Positions 15,885 through 24,060 of a stretch of 64,000 nt of DNA are shown here, piece after piece (within the stretch, counting starts at the first letter, position 1; each line of letters opens with the position of its first letter). Origin of the DNA: Mycobacterium sp. E3251 (lineage in GTDB: Bacteria; Actinomycetota; Actinomycetes; Mycobacteriales; Mycobacteriaceae); assembly GCF_001666835.1 (NCBI RefSeq), contig NZ_LZJF01000060.1:1-64000 (forward strand), read 5' to 3'. Both the position numbers and the translations under genes were made by a program. Under the pieces are notes generated by a model. It was given only the letters and a program-made list of their open reading frames with translations. It was not told the origin of the DNA and searched no databases.

Positions 15885-16613
15885 TCAGCTCGCCAGGCCG
15901 ACGATCGCCAGCATGAACAGCACCCCGCCCAGGGTGCATCCCAGGGTCACCGCGGTGCGAGGTCCCGCGTGCGCCCTCGGCAGGATGTCGGCGCTGGCCA
16001 GGTACATCAGGAAACCGGCGAAGAATCCGAGATACAGCTCGAGCACGCGATGGGGGATTGTCACGGCCAGGGTGAGCGCCGCGCCGGCGACCGGGGCGAC
16101 CGCGTCGGCGGCCAGCAGTGTCAGAGCCCGTCGACGGTCGTTTCCGTACAGCGATGTGATGGTGTAAGTGTTGAAGCCGTCCGCGAAATCGTGGCCGATC
16201 ACCGCCACCGCCACGACGACGCCCGCCGCGGCCCCGGCTTGAAAGGCGGCCCCGATGGCGAATCCGTCCATGAGGCTGTGGCCGATCAGCCCCGAAGCGG
16301 CGAGGATCCCGACGCCGGGCGCATCCGGATCACCCGAATCGTTCGGCCCATGACCGCGATGGATGCCGACGGTGTGTTCGATGACATGCAGCACCAGGAA
16401 GCCGAGAACGAAGGCCACCAGTGGAGCGGGTATGCCGAACAGGCTCCATGGCGTCTGGCTCATCGCTTCCGGCAGCAGGTCAAAGGCCACCGCGCCGAGC
16501 ATCAGACCGGCGGCCAGGCCCAGCACCAGGTAGCGGTAGGAGCCGATCCGCAGCGCCGCGTAGCCACCCAGCAATGTGGTGATGAACGAGCCCAGGGCCA
16601 CGAGAACAACCAC
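15885..16613 (-). CDS. ZIP-family metal transporter
   Basis: This 242-residue integral membrane protein has about eight hydrophobic helices and the ZIP metal-binding signatures HSLMDGFAIG in one helix and HDFADGFNT in the next, with a short histidine-containing loop (IEHTVGIHRGHGP) between earlier helices. ZIP proteins import divalent cations such as zinc, iron or manganese into the cytoplasm. The start is GTG at 16613, with AGAGAGG upstream. It is convergent with the decarboxylase and shares no obvious operon. Metal specificity cannot be judged. Confidence 0.9.
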   Translation of the reverse strand: MVVLVALGSFITTLLGGYAALRIGSYRYLVLGLAAGLMLGAVAFDLLPEAMSQTPWSLFGIPAPLVAFVLGFLVLHVIEHTVGIHRGHGPNDSGDPDAPGVGILAASGLIGHSLMDGFAIGAAFQAGAAAGVVVAVAVIGHDFADGFNTYTITSLYGNDRRRALTLLAADAVAPVAGAALTLAVTIPHRVLELYLGFFAGFLMYLASADILPRAHAGPRTAVTLGCTLGGVLFMLAIVGLAS

Positions 16614-16695
16614 TGCGGGCCTACCTCTCTGCGACCGGTACTCGGTGAAAAGGTAGCGCCCTCAGCGAGGGTTAGCGCGCCGGAACGCGAGGAAG

Positions 16696-17871
16696 CTATC
16701 CGCCGTAGCTCGGGCGGCCCAGCTTGAGCTCATGCTGGGCGATCATGTTGCGGAACACTTCCAGGGTTCCGCCGTAGATCCCCAGCGGCAGCGCGAGCCG
16801 GTAAAGGTGTTCTGCGGCACCGTCAGTGGCGGAGCCTTTAGTTTCGGTGGGCAGCGCCGACGCGGGCCCCAGAATGTCCATCAGATCCGGGGTGATGTCG
16901 CGCATCGTCTGTGCGACCGCGACCCGCCCGAACATCCCCGGCGTCGACAGCGCGGCCTCCATCCGGGCGGCGCTGCGGCCGAGCCGGTATTTCACGGAGT
17001 CGTCGTCCAACGGCCGCCGCCCGTCGGGGCCGGGGTCAGCGACGACGGCCGCGACCGCGTCGACCACTTCGGCCATCAGGTCGCCGTGCGCCGCCATCGC
17101 GGCAATGTATTGCAGGCCATGGTCTTCCGGGTCCACGATGCCATGCTCGGAGTCGAGCGCCGCGCGCATCACCGTCCAGCCGCCGTTGACTTCACCGATG
17201 CGGTAGAGGTCGTCGACGCGGACGTCGCTGTAGTAGACGATGTTGGTGCGGTCACCGTCCAGGGTGCGGATGCCCTGGATTTCGACGCCCGGCGAGTCCA
17301 GGGGCACCAGAAACATGGTCAGGTTGCGGTGTTTCGCGCCCTGAGGGTCGGTGTTGGTGAGCAGAAAGACGTACCTGGCGTTCTGCGCGTTCGACGTGAA
17401 CATCTTGGCGCCGTTGATGATCCACGCGCCCCCATCCCGCACCGCGCGCGTCTTGCAGGTGGCGACGTCAGAGCCGCCCTCGGGCTCGGTGTAGCCCAGA
17501 CAAAGCCGGATCTCGCCGGACAGCACACCGGGCACCACCTTGTCGGCGAGCTCCGGCGCCCCGAATTGCCGCACCAGCCGGGCGACGACGGACGTCGTGC
17601 CCCAGTGATACCAAGGCGTATGAGCCCGGGCGATCTCGAGTTGGAAGATGCGCCGACGGACCGGGTTGAATCCCCCCTCGGACTCCAGCTTCCAATCCGA
17701 TGCGAGGTAGCCGGCCTCACCCAGCGCCAGATGCACGTGCTCGTCGAAGTTTTCGCCGAATTCGACCTGCCGGTGGAGCACTTCGTCCGTCACGAGCTTG
17801 GCGATGAGCGCGCGAGTCTCGTCGCGGAAGGCCTGGTCCTCGGGCGAGAGTTCGACGCGGGAGAAGTCCAT
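16696..17871 (-). CDS. Acyl-CoA dehydrogenase
   Basis: This 391-residue FAD enzyme has the acyl-CoA dehydrogenase layout: N-terminal helices with SPEDQAFRDETRALI, the flavin region CLGYTEPEGGSDVA near residues 125-140, the middle beta-domain with RTLDGDRTNIVYYSDVRV, and a C-terminal GIYGGTLEVFRNMIAQHEL segment. It probably introduces a double bond alpha,beta to a CoA thioester. Its ATG at 17871 shares one base with the stop of the LLM gene upstream (TGATG), which discards a longer frame. It is the last gene of a thioesterase-LLM-dehydrogenase operon headed by repeat element copy B. Confidence 0.93.
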   Translation of the reverse strand: MDFSRVELSPEDQAFRDETRALIAKLVTDEVLHRQVEFGENFDEHVHLALGEAGYLASDWKLESEGGFNPVRRRIFQLEIARAHTPWYHWGTTSVVARLVRQFGAPELADKVVPGVLSGEIRLCLGYTEPEGGSDVATCKTRAVRDGGAWIINGAKMFTSNAQNARYVFLLTNTDPQGAKHRNLTMFLVPLDSPGVEIQGIRTLDGDRTNIVYYSDVRVDDLYRIGEVNGGWTVMRAALDSEHGIVDPEDHGLQYIAAMAAHGDLMAEVVDAVAAVVADPGPDGRRPLDDDSVKYRLGRSAARMEAALSTPGMFGRVAVAQTMRDITPDLMDILGPASALPTETKGSATDGAAEHLYRLALPLGIYGGTLEVFRNMIAQHELKLGRPSYGG

Positions 17872-18791
17872 CAGGCCGCGTCGATCACGAGGGTACGGAA
17901 CCGGTCGAGAGTTTCGAGCGCGTGCGCCATGCTGTCGCCGGGGAGATGGACGCTGACCCACGTCACGCCCAGCTTCGCCAGCTTCTCCAGGCCGTCAAGA
18001 TAGGCGTCGGCGTTGAATTCGTCGTCGGCGGGGCTGCCGCCCTCGAAGTTGGTGAAGGTGATGTCGATCGTCGACCAGTCCCTGCCGGCGGCATCGCACC
18101 GGCGCCGCAGGTCGTCGATGCCGTCGGTGAGGCGCGCCACCGAGTCGATGACGGAGGTGCCCGCCGTCTGGGCCAGTTGCGGTGGGGCGGGGAAGGGACA
18201 CCAGCCGTTACCGTACTGCGCCACACGCTGGCGCGCCGACGACGTGTTGCCGCCGATCCAGATCGGCGGATGCGGGTCGCTGACGGGCCGAGGGTGCGCG
18301 GTGATCCCGCGGGCGCTGAAATGCTTTCCCTCGTAGGTGATGTCGTCGCCGGTCCAGACCGCCCGGATCACCTGCAACGCCTCCTCGAACAGCTCGGCCC
18401 GCTCGTCGTAGCTCACGCCGAGCGCGGCGAACTCACGCTTGAGGTAACCCACACCGACCGCCAGGGTGAACCGGCCGCCGGAGAGCAGATCCAGCGTGGC
18501 GCCAGACTTGGCCACCACGAACGGGTTTCGATACGGCAGCACCACGATGTTGGGGATCAGCCGCAGCGTGGTCGTCGTGGCCGCCGCGAAACCCAGTGCG
18601 ACAAAGGGATCCAACGCGTCATGCCCACCGGCTTCCAGCCAGCGCTGCGACGGCGCGGGGTGATCGGTGAACCCGAACCCGTGAATCCCGGCCGCTTCGG
18701 TGGCCGCGGCCACCTTCCCGATGCCGTCCCCGCTCACCAGCTCCGGGTTGTACGGGTGGCTGTGCATCGGGTGGGTGATGGTGAACTGCAT
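17871..18791 (-). CDS. LLM-class F420-dependent oxidoreductase
   Basis: This 306-residue TIM-barrel protein belongs to the luciferase-like F420/FMN oxidoreductases abundant in mycobacteria; the pattern FGFTDHPAPSQRWLE, LLSGGRFTLAVGVGYLKREFAALG and PIWIGGNTSSARQRVAQYGNGW is characteristic. It probably uses reduced or oxidised F420 on a substrate linked to the acyl-CoA dehydrogenase and thioesterase genes that flank it. The stop overlaps the acyl-CoA dehydrogenase start by one base; 15 bp separate it from the thioesterase upstream. Confidence 0.93.
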   Translation of the reverse strand: MQFTITHPMHSHPYNPELVSGDGIGKVAAATEAAGIHGFGFTDHPAPSQRWLEAGGHDALDPFVALGFAAATTTTLRLIPNIVVLPYRNPFVVAKSGATLDLLSGGRFTLAVGVGYLKREFAALGVSYDERAELFEEALQVIRAVWTGDDITYEGKHFSARGITAHPRPVSDPHPPIWIGGNTSSARQRVAQYGNGWCPFPAPPQLAQTAGTSVIDSVARLTDGIDDLRRRCDAAGRDWSTIDITFTNFEGGSPADDEFNADAYLDGLEKLAKLGVTWVSVHLPGDSMAHALETLDRFRTLVIDAA

Positions 18792-18806
18792 GACAGCGAC
18801 CGGTCG

Positions 18807-19688
18807 TTAGAACCGTGCGCGGGAATCGATGGCCGTGTCGGTGGTGCGCAGCGGGCGGATCAGCGCCTCCTGGGCGAAGGAACACAGCAGCTCCCCCTCC
18901 TCGGAATGCACGGTGCCGCGCACATACGACATGCCCGCGCCGACCTGGGTGCTTTCGTGGGTGTACAGCAGCCATCCGTTCCAGCGCACCGGCTCGTGGA
19001 ACGCGACGGAGATGCTCATCGGTGCGGTGGACACCGTCAGGTGCGCCTGGGCGGTGCCGATGCCCGAGTGTGCCCGCATCGTGGTGGAAATCCCGAGATG
19101 TCCGGTGAAGTAGGCGATGAGCGCCTTGGCCAGGTCGTCCCGTTCCGGGATCGGGTCGTAGTGCAGCCAGGCGTAGAGCTCCGGCGGCCCGACCTCGTCG
19201 GGGCTGTTGACGTCGACGACGTCGACGAGGCGCAGTTCCCGGCCGGCCATCGGCATTGGCGAGTGGTGGGCGTCGGCGGGGCCGGCCACGTCGGGGCGCG
19301 GCAGGTGGTGGCGGATGACGTCGGCGGTTGGGACGTCGGCCAGCACCGTGATGCTCAGGCAGCGCCGCCCGTTTTGGTGCACGGCGACCACCGCGGTGGC
19401 GGTGGACCGGCCCTCTGCGACGACGTCGAGGACGAGCTCGATCGGCGGCCCCACGGTCACCGCTCGCGAGAACACCGCGTGCGCCGAGCGCACCGACTTG
19501 TCCGGGAATCGCTTGGCCACCGCGACGATCGCCTGGGCGAGCACCTGGGTGCCCTCCACCACTTGCCGTTCGTCGCCGGCGGCGATCCCGGTGTCGCCGG
19601 TGAACCGGTCCTGCCCGTCTGCCTGCACGTCGAACAGGTCCAGCAGGCCCTGCACCGTCCACTCGGTCTGCTCAGATTCCGTGGTCAA
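18807..19688 (-). CDS. Acyl-CoA thioesterase, double-hotdog (TesB-like)
   Basis: This roughly 293-residue protein has two hotdog halves of the TesB/acyl-CoA thioesterase type: the first around DRFTGDTGIAAGDERQVVEGTQVLAQAI with SAHAVFSRAV, the second around AYFTGHLGISTTMRAHSGIG and SISVAFHEPVRWNGWLLYTHES. It should hydrolyse a CoA thioester in the cytoplasm. I prefer the TTG at 19688, which lies seven bases after GGTGGAG; the GTG at 19700 would put that ribosome site inside the coding region. It heads the operon with the LLM and acyl-CoA dehydrogenase genes, about 42 bp downstream of repeat element copy B. Confidence 0.85.
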   Translation of the reverse strand: MTTESEQTEWTVQGLLDLFDVQADGQDRFTGDTGIAAGDERQVVEGTQVLAQAIVAVAKRFPDKSVRSAHAVFSRAVTVGPPIELVLDVVAEGRSTATAVVAVHQNGRRCLSITVLADVPTADVIRHHLPRPDVAGPADAHHSPMPMAGRELRLVDVVDVNSPDEVGPPELYAWLHYDPIPERDDLAKALIAYFTGHLGISTTMRAHSGIGTAQAHLTVSTAPMSISVAFHEPVRWNGWLLYTHESTQVGAGMSYVRGTVHSEEGELLCSFAQEALIRPLRTTDTAIDSRARF

Positions 19689-19729
19689 GTCGCACTCCAC
19701 CTCTCGCGCCAGCAGCTCACGGCTCAGCG

Positions 19730-19755
19730 TGACACTTTGAGTAGGATTTGTAAAG
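19730..19755. promoter_or_regulatory. Repeated 26-bp bipartite element, copy B
   Basis: TGACACTT, nine bases, TTTGTAAAG, with AGCG just before it as in copy A. It lies upstream of the minus-strand thioesterase operon. The element is inverted relative to that operon compared with copy C and its plus-strand operon, so a fixed-direction promoter would not serve both; an operator is the simpler reading. Confidence 0.7.
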
Positions 19756-19965
19756 CTTGGCTAACAAGACTGCGGCCCGGTGAATCGGCTGTCCGAGGAA
19801 ATACGCAGGGAGGCAACGTAATCGGGCACCGAGACCAGGGCCTTGGAGGCCGCTTTCACCCAGTTTGCAGATACCCGCTACGACTTGGGCATCGATCCGC
19901 AGAACCGGACGCCGTCTCGCGGGAACCCGCCCGGTCACGAGATTGACACCGGTACCCGCGGTGCA
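19756..19965. other. Intergenic region with a possible gene remnant
   Basis: About 210 bp lie between element copies B and C. On the plus strand, 19822 to 19968 encodes after an in-frame TAA a peptide with coding-like third-base bias (containing ALEAAFTQFADTRYDLG) ending at a TGA that overlaps copy C. It has no clear start and no recognised family. It may be the tail of a decayed gene, or chance. Nothing else was seen in this stretch. Confidence 0.35.
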
Positions 19966-19991
19966 TGACACTTTGGCGGTGTTTTGTAAAG
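19966..19991. promoter_or_regulatory. Repeated 26-bp bipartite element, copy C
   Basis: TGACACTT, nine bases, TTTGTAAAG, ending 19 bp before the SMP-30 start codon at 20011. This places the element over or just after the expected promoter of the plus-strand operon, where a bound repressor would block transcription. Confidence 0.7.
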
Positions 19992-20010
19992 CGGTGGAGA
20001 GGGTGCGCGG

Positions 20011-20829
20011 ATGATTCCCGAGCCGCTGGCCAACGGCTTCTGCTTCGGCGAGGGACCGCGCTGGTTCGAGGGATTGCTGTGGTTCTCCGACATGCTGGGC
20101 GAGGCGGTCCACACCTCGACCATGGGCGGCTCGCTGACCACGTTGCCGCTGCCCGGGCACAGCCCGTCGGGCCTGGGTTTCCGCCCCGACGGATCGCTCC
20201 TGATCGTCTCTGCCGAAGACCGGAAGGTGTTGCGTTACGACGGTGAAACGGTCGAAACCCTCGCCGATCTCGCTGAACTGACACCGGTCAACCTCGGTGA
20301 CATGGTCATCGACGACGCCGGCCGCGCGTACATCGGCTGCCAGGCCTTCAGCTGCGGCGCCATCATCCGGCTCGATCCGGACGGCAGCGCCGTGGTCGTA
20401 GCCGAAGACCTCGACTTTCCGAACGGAATGGTGATCACACCGGACCGGCAGAAGCTGATCGTCGCCGAGTCGGTCGGCCGGCGGCTGACCGCGTTCACGA
20501 TCGGTCCGGATGGCGGGCTGGCCGAGCGCCGCGTCTTCGCCGACGGCCTGGACGGGCCACCCGACGGCATCGCGCTCGACGCCGACGGCGCAGTCTGGGC
20601 CTCGATGACGCTGGCCCACCAGTTCGAGCGGATCGTCGAGGGCGGCGCCGTGACCGACCGCATCGACATGGGTGAGCGCGTCGCCATCGCCTGCGCGCTC
20701 GGCGGCCCCGAACGCCGCACGCTGTTCTTGTTGTCCAGCACCGACGCGTTTCCCCGGCGCCTGGTCGGCACCCGGCTGTCCCGGCTGGATGCCGTCACGG
20801 TGACCACGCCCGGCGCCGGGCTCCCCTGA
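20011..20829 (+). CDS. SMP-30/gluconolactonase-family lactonase
   Basis: This 272-residue protein has the six-bladed beta-propeller layout of the SMP-30/gluconolactonase/LRE family: EGPRWFEGLLWFSDM supplies the first metal Glu, NGMVITPDRQKL the Asn, and PDGIALDADGAVW the Asp ligands of the divalent metal site. Such enzymes hydrolyse lactones. The ATG at 20011 has GAGAGGG seven bases upstream. It is the first gene of an operon with a thioesterase and a TetR regulator and sits directly after repeat element copy C. Confidence 0.92.
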   Translation: MIPEPLANGFCFGEGPRWFEGLLWFSDMLGEAVHTSTMGGSLTTLPLPGHSPSGLGFRPDGSLLIVSAEDRKVLRYDGETVETLADLAELTPVNLGDMVIDDAGRAYIGCQAFSCGAIIRLDPDGSAVVVAEDLDFPNGMVITPDRQKLIVAESVGRRLTAFTIGPDGGLAERRVFADGLDGPPDGIALDADGAVWASMTLAHQFERIVEGGAVTDRIDMGERVAIACALGGPERRTLFLLSSTDAFPRRLVGTRLSRLDAVTVTTPGAGLP

Positions 20830-20842
20830 CGAGAGGTTGACG

Positions 20843-21679
20843 ATGACGGACTCCTACTACGAGCTCATCGACGGCACCGACCCGTTAGGCGAGAAGTTCC
20901 GGGCCACCGACCTGGCGCGCGGCACCTGGTCGGCGGCGATCCAGCATGGCGGGCCGGTGTCGGCGCTGCTGGTGCGGGCGCTGGAGCGATGCGAACAGCG
21001 CGACGACACCCGCCTGTCCCGCGTCGTCATCGACCTGCTGGGCGGGGTGCCCGCCGAGGGCGACCTGTGGGTCAGCTCGCAGGTGCAGCGGGGCGGCAAA
21101 CAGATCGAACTGGTCAGTGCCGAGATGCTGGCACCGGGCCCCGATGGTGAGCCCCGGCCGGTGGCCCGGGCCAGCGGATGGCGGTTGCAGACGCTGGACA
21201 CGCGAGCGGTGGCTCACGCCGCGCCTGAAATGCCCGGGCCGCGCAGCCAGGCGCGCAACCGCAACCTCAAGGCACGGGACTGGGACCGCAACTACGTGCA
21301 CAGCCTGGACTGGCTGTGGCTGACCGAGCCGCTGAGCGAGGGCCCGGGCGAATCGTGGATCCACCCGAACGCGGACCTGGTCACCGGCGAGAGCATGACA
21401 CCGCTGGAGCGCCTCTTCGCGGTGGCGGACTGCGCCAACGGCATCGGCAGCAAGCTGGACATCAGCCGGTGGACGTTCCTCAACACCGACCTGGCCGTGC
21501 ACGTGTTCCGGGTTCCCGACGGTGATTGGATCGGCATTCGCGCCGAGACCAGCTACGGCCCCGACGGCATCGGGACCACGATCGGCACACTGTTCGACGA
21601 GCAGGGCGCGGTCGGTGCCATCCAGCAGTCGGTGCTGGTGCGCCCGCGCCCGGGCAAGTCTGGCCGGGAAGCGAAATGA
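20843..21679 (+). CDS. Thioesterase-family protein (TesB-like hotdog)
   Basis: This 278-residue protein looks like a two-hotdog acyl-CoA thioesterase: GTWSAAIQHGGPVSALLVRALERC in the first half and TPLERLFAVADCANGIGSKLD with DLAVHVFRVPDGDWIGIRAET in the second. It starts 13 bp after the lactonase stop; the ATG at 20843 is six bases from GAGAGG, better than the TTG at 20837. The product probably releases an acid from CoA within the same pathway as the lactonase. Confidence 0.85.
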   Translation: MTDSYYELIDGTDPLGEKFRATDLARGTWSAAIQHGGPVSALLVRALERCEQRDDTRLSRVVIDLLGGVPAEGDLWVSSQVQRGGKQIELVSAEMLAPGPDGEPRPVARASGWRLQTLDTRAVAHAAPEMPGPRSQARNRNLKARDWDRNYVHSLDWLWLTEPLSEGPGESWIHPNADLVTGESMTPLERLFAVADCANGIGSKLDISRWTFLNTDLAVHVFRVPDGDWIGIRAETSYGPDGIGTTIGTLFDEQGAVGAIQQSVLVRPRPGKSGREAK

Positions 21680-21707
21680 CGTTGAAGCACTTCGTAGAGT
21701 TGCAGAT

Positions 21708-22250
21708 ATGAGCCGTCCGGCCCAGACCGCAGAGCCTGACACCTCGACGCGTCAGCGCATCCTCGACGCCACCGCAGAGGTCCTCGGCCGCAACGGCAAA
21801 ACCAAGCTCAGCCTGTCCGACGTCGCCGCCCAGGCCGGCGTTTCGCGGCCGACGCTTTACCGCTGGTTCGCGTCCAAAGAGGAGTTGTTGTCGGCCTTTT
21901 CGAGCTACGAGCGGCAGATCTTCGAGAGCGGCCTGGTCCGCGCGACCGCCGGTCTGAAGGGGGTCGACAAGCTCGACGCCGTGCTGCGGTTCATCGTCGA
22001 GTACCAGCACTCGTACTCCGGCGTGCGCATGGTCGATGTCGAGCCCGAGCACACCATCGCCCAGTTCTCCTGGGTCATCCCGCAGATGCGCGAGGGCCTG
22101 CAGCGGCACCTGCCGGGCCCCAACGCGGCGGTGAAGGCGGCGACCGTGATCCGGATCGCGATATCGCACTACATCGTCCGCAGCGACGACGCCGACCAGT
22201 TCCTGGCCCAGCTGCGCCACGCCGTCGGGATCAAGGCGCCTTCGGATTAG
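21708..22250 (+). CDS. TetR-family transcriptional regulator, candidate regulator of the 26-bp elements
   Basis: This 180-residue TetR regulator has an N-terminal helix-turn-helix (SLSDVAAQAGVSRPTLYRWFASKEEL) and a compact ligand domain. It is the third gene of the operon with the lactonase and thioesterase, 28 bp downstream, under element copy C. A repressor encoded in the operon it controls is a normal arrangement, and that makes it the best candidate in this window to bind the repeated TGACACTT/TTTGTAAAG element; this is inference. Its stop overlaps the convergent nitroreductase stop by four bases. Confidence 0.88.
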   Translation: MSRPAQTAEPDTSTRQRILDATAEVLGRNGKTKLSLSDVAAQAGVSRPTLYRWFASKEELLSAFSSYERQIFESGLVRATAGLKGVDKLDAVLRFIVEYQHSYSGVRMVDVEPEHTIAQFSWVIPQMREGLQRHLPGPNAAVKAATVIRIAISHYIVRSDDADQFLAQLRHAVGIKAPSD

Positions 22251-22597
22251 TCGAGCCGCACCTCGACCTTGACGCGGCCCTTCTCATCGCGGCCGGCGAT
22301 CGCGTGGCCGGTGCGGTCGGCGCCGTCGAAGTTGAGCAGCGTGATCGGACCGCCCTCGCCGAGGAAGTTTCGCCACCATGTCTTGCTATCGGGCGACATG
22401 ACGTTGATGACGATGCCGTCGCCCGAGCGGCGGTACCCGACCGGGGTCTGGATCGTCTTACCCGAATGCCTGCCGACGTAGCGAATCTTGATCAGCCCGC
22501 GTCGTACCAGTGGCCCGACGACGGGAGCGTCGATCATGCCATTGAACAATTTGTTGACGATTCCGACGATGGGCGTGCTGAAGATCCCGGATGCCAT
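22247..22597 (-). CDS. Deazaflavin (F420)-dependent nitroreductase-family protein
   Basis: This 116-residue protein belongs to the small split-barrel family of mycobacterial F420-binding proteins that includes Ddn. Typical pieces are VRRGLIKIRYVGRHSGKTIQTPVGY and SPDSKTWWRNFLGEGGPITLL. Members reduce nitro compounds, quinones or other acceptors with F420H2, though many have no assigned substrate. An N-terminal hydrophobic stretch (GIFSTPIVGIVNKLFNGMI) is present, as in membrane-associated relatives. It converges with the TetR gene with a 4-bp stop overlap. Confidence 0.85.
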   Translation of the reverse strand: MASGIFSTPIVGIVNKLFNGMIDAPVVGPLVRRGLIKIRYVGRHSGKTIQTPVGYRRSGDGIVINVMSPDSKTWWRNFLGEGGPITLLNFDGADRTGHAIAGRDEKGRVKVEVRLD

Positions 22598-22631
22598 GGA
22601 GCCCAGCGTATGTCAGACGGCGCAAGAACGA

Positions 22632-23981
22632 TTAGTCGAACAGCACCGCCGCATTCAGGTAGCCGGTCGGGTCCAGCGCGGCCTTGATCGTCCGCATCGC
22701 CGCGACGTCCGCCGGTTCGCGTGACATGCCCAGGTAGTGCCGCTTACGGGTGCCGACGCCGTGTTCGGAGCTGACGTTGCCGCCGGATCGCGCGATCAGT
22801 TCCATCATCGGTTGGTACAGCGCCTTCTCCCGCTCGACCGGGCAGCGCAACACGTTGAGATGCAGGTTGCCCTCGCCGATATGGCCGAACAGCACGGGCA
22901 GCGCCCCCGGCGCGTGGGCCCCGACCAAATCGACTGCCGCCTTGGCGAATTCGTCGATCGACGACAGCGGCAGGGAGATGTCGAACTTCAGCGGCGGCCC
23001 GTACACACCCAGTACCTCGGCGAGTGATTCGCGCACCTGCCACAACCGCTGCTGCGCGCCGACATCCACCCCGACCGCGGGTTCGGAGGACACCCGCACG
23101 CCGTCGAGCAGTTCGGCGAGCCGGTCAGTCTGGTCGTGGTCAGCGGCGAGCTCCACCAGCAGCAGCCAGTCGCCCTCGACCGGTGCGCCGAACCCGAGGT
23201 GCTCGCCGGTCAGCGCGGCGGCCCGGCCGTCGATCAGTTCCAGCGCCGCGATGCCGTCCACGTCCCGAAACGCCCGGCCGGCATCCACGAGAGCATCCAG
23301 CTCGGCGAATCCGCAGATCGCCGTCACCCGCCGCGCCGGGGTGGGGTGCAGGCGCAGGTCCAGCGCGGTGATGACGCCCAGGGTGCCCTCGGCGCCCACG
23401 AACAGCGACGACAGGTCGTAGCCGGTGTTGTCCCGGCGCACCCGGCTGTGCCGGTGCAGCAGCGACCCGTCGGGGAGCGCCACCTGCAGGCCGAGCACCT
23501 GCTCGCCCATGTTGCCGTAGCGGACCGTGCGCAGGCCGCCGGCGTTCGTCGAGGCCATCCCCCCGACGGTCGCGGTGTCCCGGGCAGCCAGGTCCACGCC
23601 GAAGAGCAGGCCCGCGGCGCCCGCGGCCCGTTGCACCGCCGCCAGCGTCGCCCCGGCGCCGACCTGGACGCGTCGCTCGACGGTGTCGACGTCATCGAGG
23701 GCGTGCAGCCGCTCGGTGGACAGCAGCACGTCGTCGTGCTCGGGAACGGTGCCGGCCACCAGCGAGGTGCGGCCGCCCTGCACCGTCACGTGCGCCCCGG
23801 CGTCCCGGCACAGCCGCAGCACCTCGGCGACCTGCTCGGGTGATCCCGGGCGCACCAACGCGCTGGCCCGCCCCCGGTACCGACCCGTGTGGTCGACGCT
23901 GCGCCCCGCGAGCACGTCGGGATCGGTGACGACGTGGTTCGATCCGACTACGTCGGCCAGGCTGCGCAGCATCGACACCAT
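22632..23981 (-). CDS. FAD-linked oxidase/dehydrogenase (GlcD-type, Rv0161-like)
   Basis: This 449-residue flavoprotein has a PCMH-type FAD domain in the N-terminal half (VTVQGGRTSLVAGTVP, then VGGMASTNAGGLRTVRYG, VGAEGTLGVITALDL) and a C-terminal FAD-oxidase cap with FGHIGEGNLHLNVL and GNVSSEHGVG, as in glycolate and D-lactate dehydrogenases. It should oxidise a 2-hydroxy acid. As I recall M. tuberculosis Rv0161, the sequence is very close along its whole length, which anchors the synteny of the window. A 23-bp inverted repeat lies immediately upstream of its ATG. Confidence 0.93.
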   Translation of the reverse strand: MVSMLRSLADVVGSNHVVTDPDVLAGRSVDHTGRYRGRASALVRPGSPEQVAEVLRLCRDAGAHVTVQGGRTSLVAGTVPEHDDVLLSTERLHALDDVDTVERRVQVGAGATLAAVQRAAGAAGLLFGVDLAARDTATVGGMASTNAGGLRTVRYGNMGEQVLGLQVALPDGSLLHRHSRVRRDNTGYDLSSLFVGAEGTLGVITALDLRLHPTPARRVTAICGFAELDALVDAGRAFRDVDGIAALELIDGRAAALTGEHLGFGAPVEGDWLLLVELAADHDQTDRLAELLDGVRVSSEPAVGVDVGAQQRLWQVRESLAEVLGVYGPPLKFDISLPLSSIDEFAKAAVDLVGAHAPGALPVLFGHIGEGNLHLNVLRCPVEREKALYQPMMELIARSGGNVSSEHGVGTRKRHYLGMSREPADVAAMRTIKAALDPTGYLNAAVLFD

Positions 23982-23987
23982 CCCCTA

Positions 23988-24049
23988 CGCCGAACGTGCA
24001 CTGACGGCGAAAAATAAGCCCAATTCTCGCCGTGAGTGCACGCTCGGCG
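23988..24049. repeat. Near-perfect 23-bp inverted repeat in a short intergenic gap
   Basis: Arms 23988-24010 and 24027-24049 match at 21 of 23 positions and are separated by a 16-bp AT-richer spacer. Each arm contains the palindromic core GTGCAC flanked by CGCCG and GGCGA ends. The structure fills nearly all of the gap between the SDR stop (24061) and the oxidase start (23981), so it could terminate SDR transcription, bind a regulator, or be a mobile palindromic unit. Confidence 0.8.
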
Positions 24050-24060
24050 ACGAACCGCCG

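Noticed and set aside
17922-19946. A 674-codon plus-strand open frame
   Set aside because: It is antisense to the LLM oxidoreductase and thioesterase genes, has no family features, and arises from high GC in the opposite strand.
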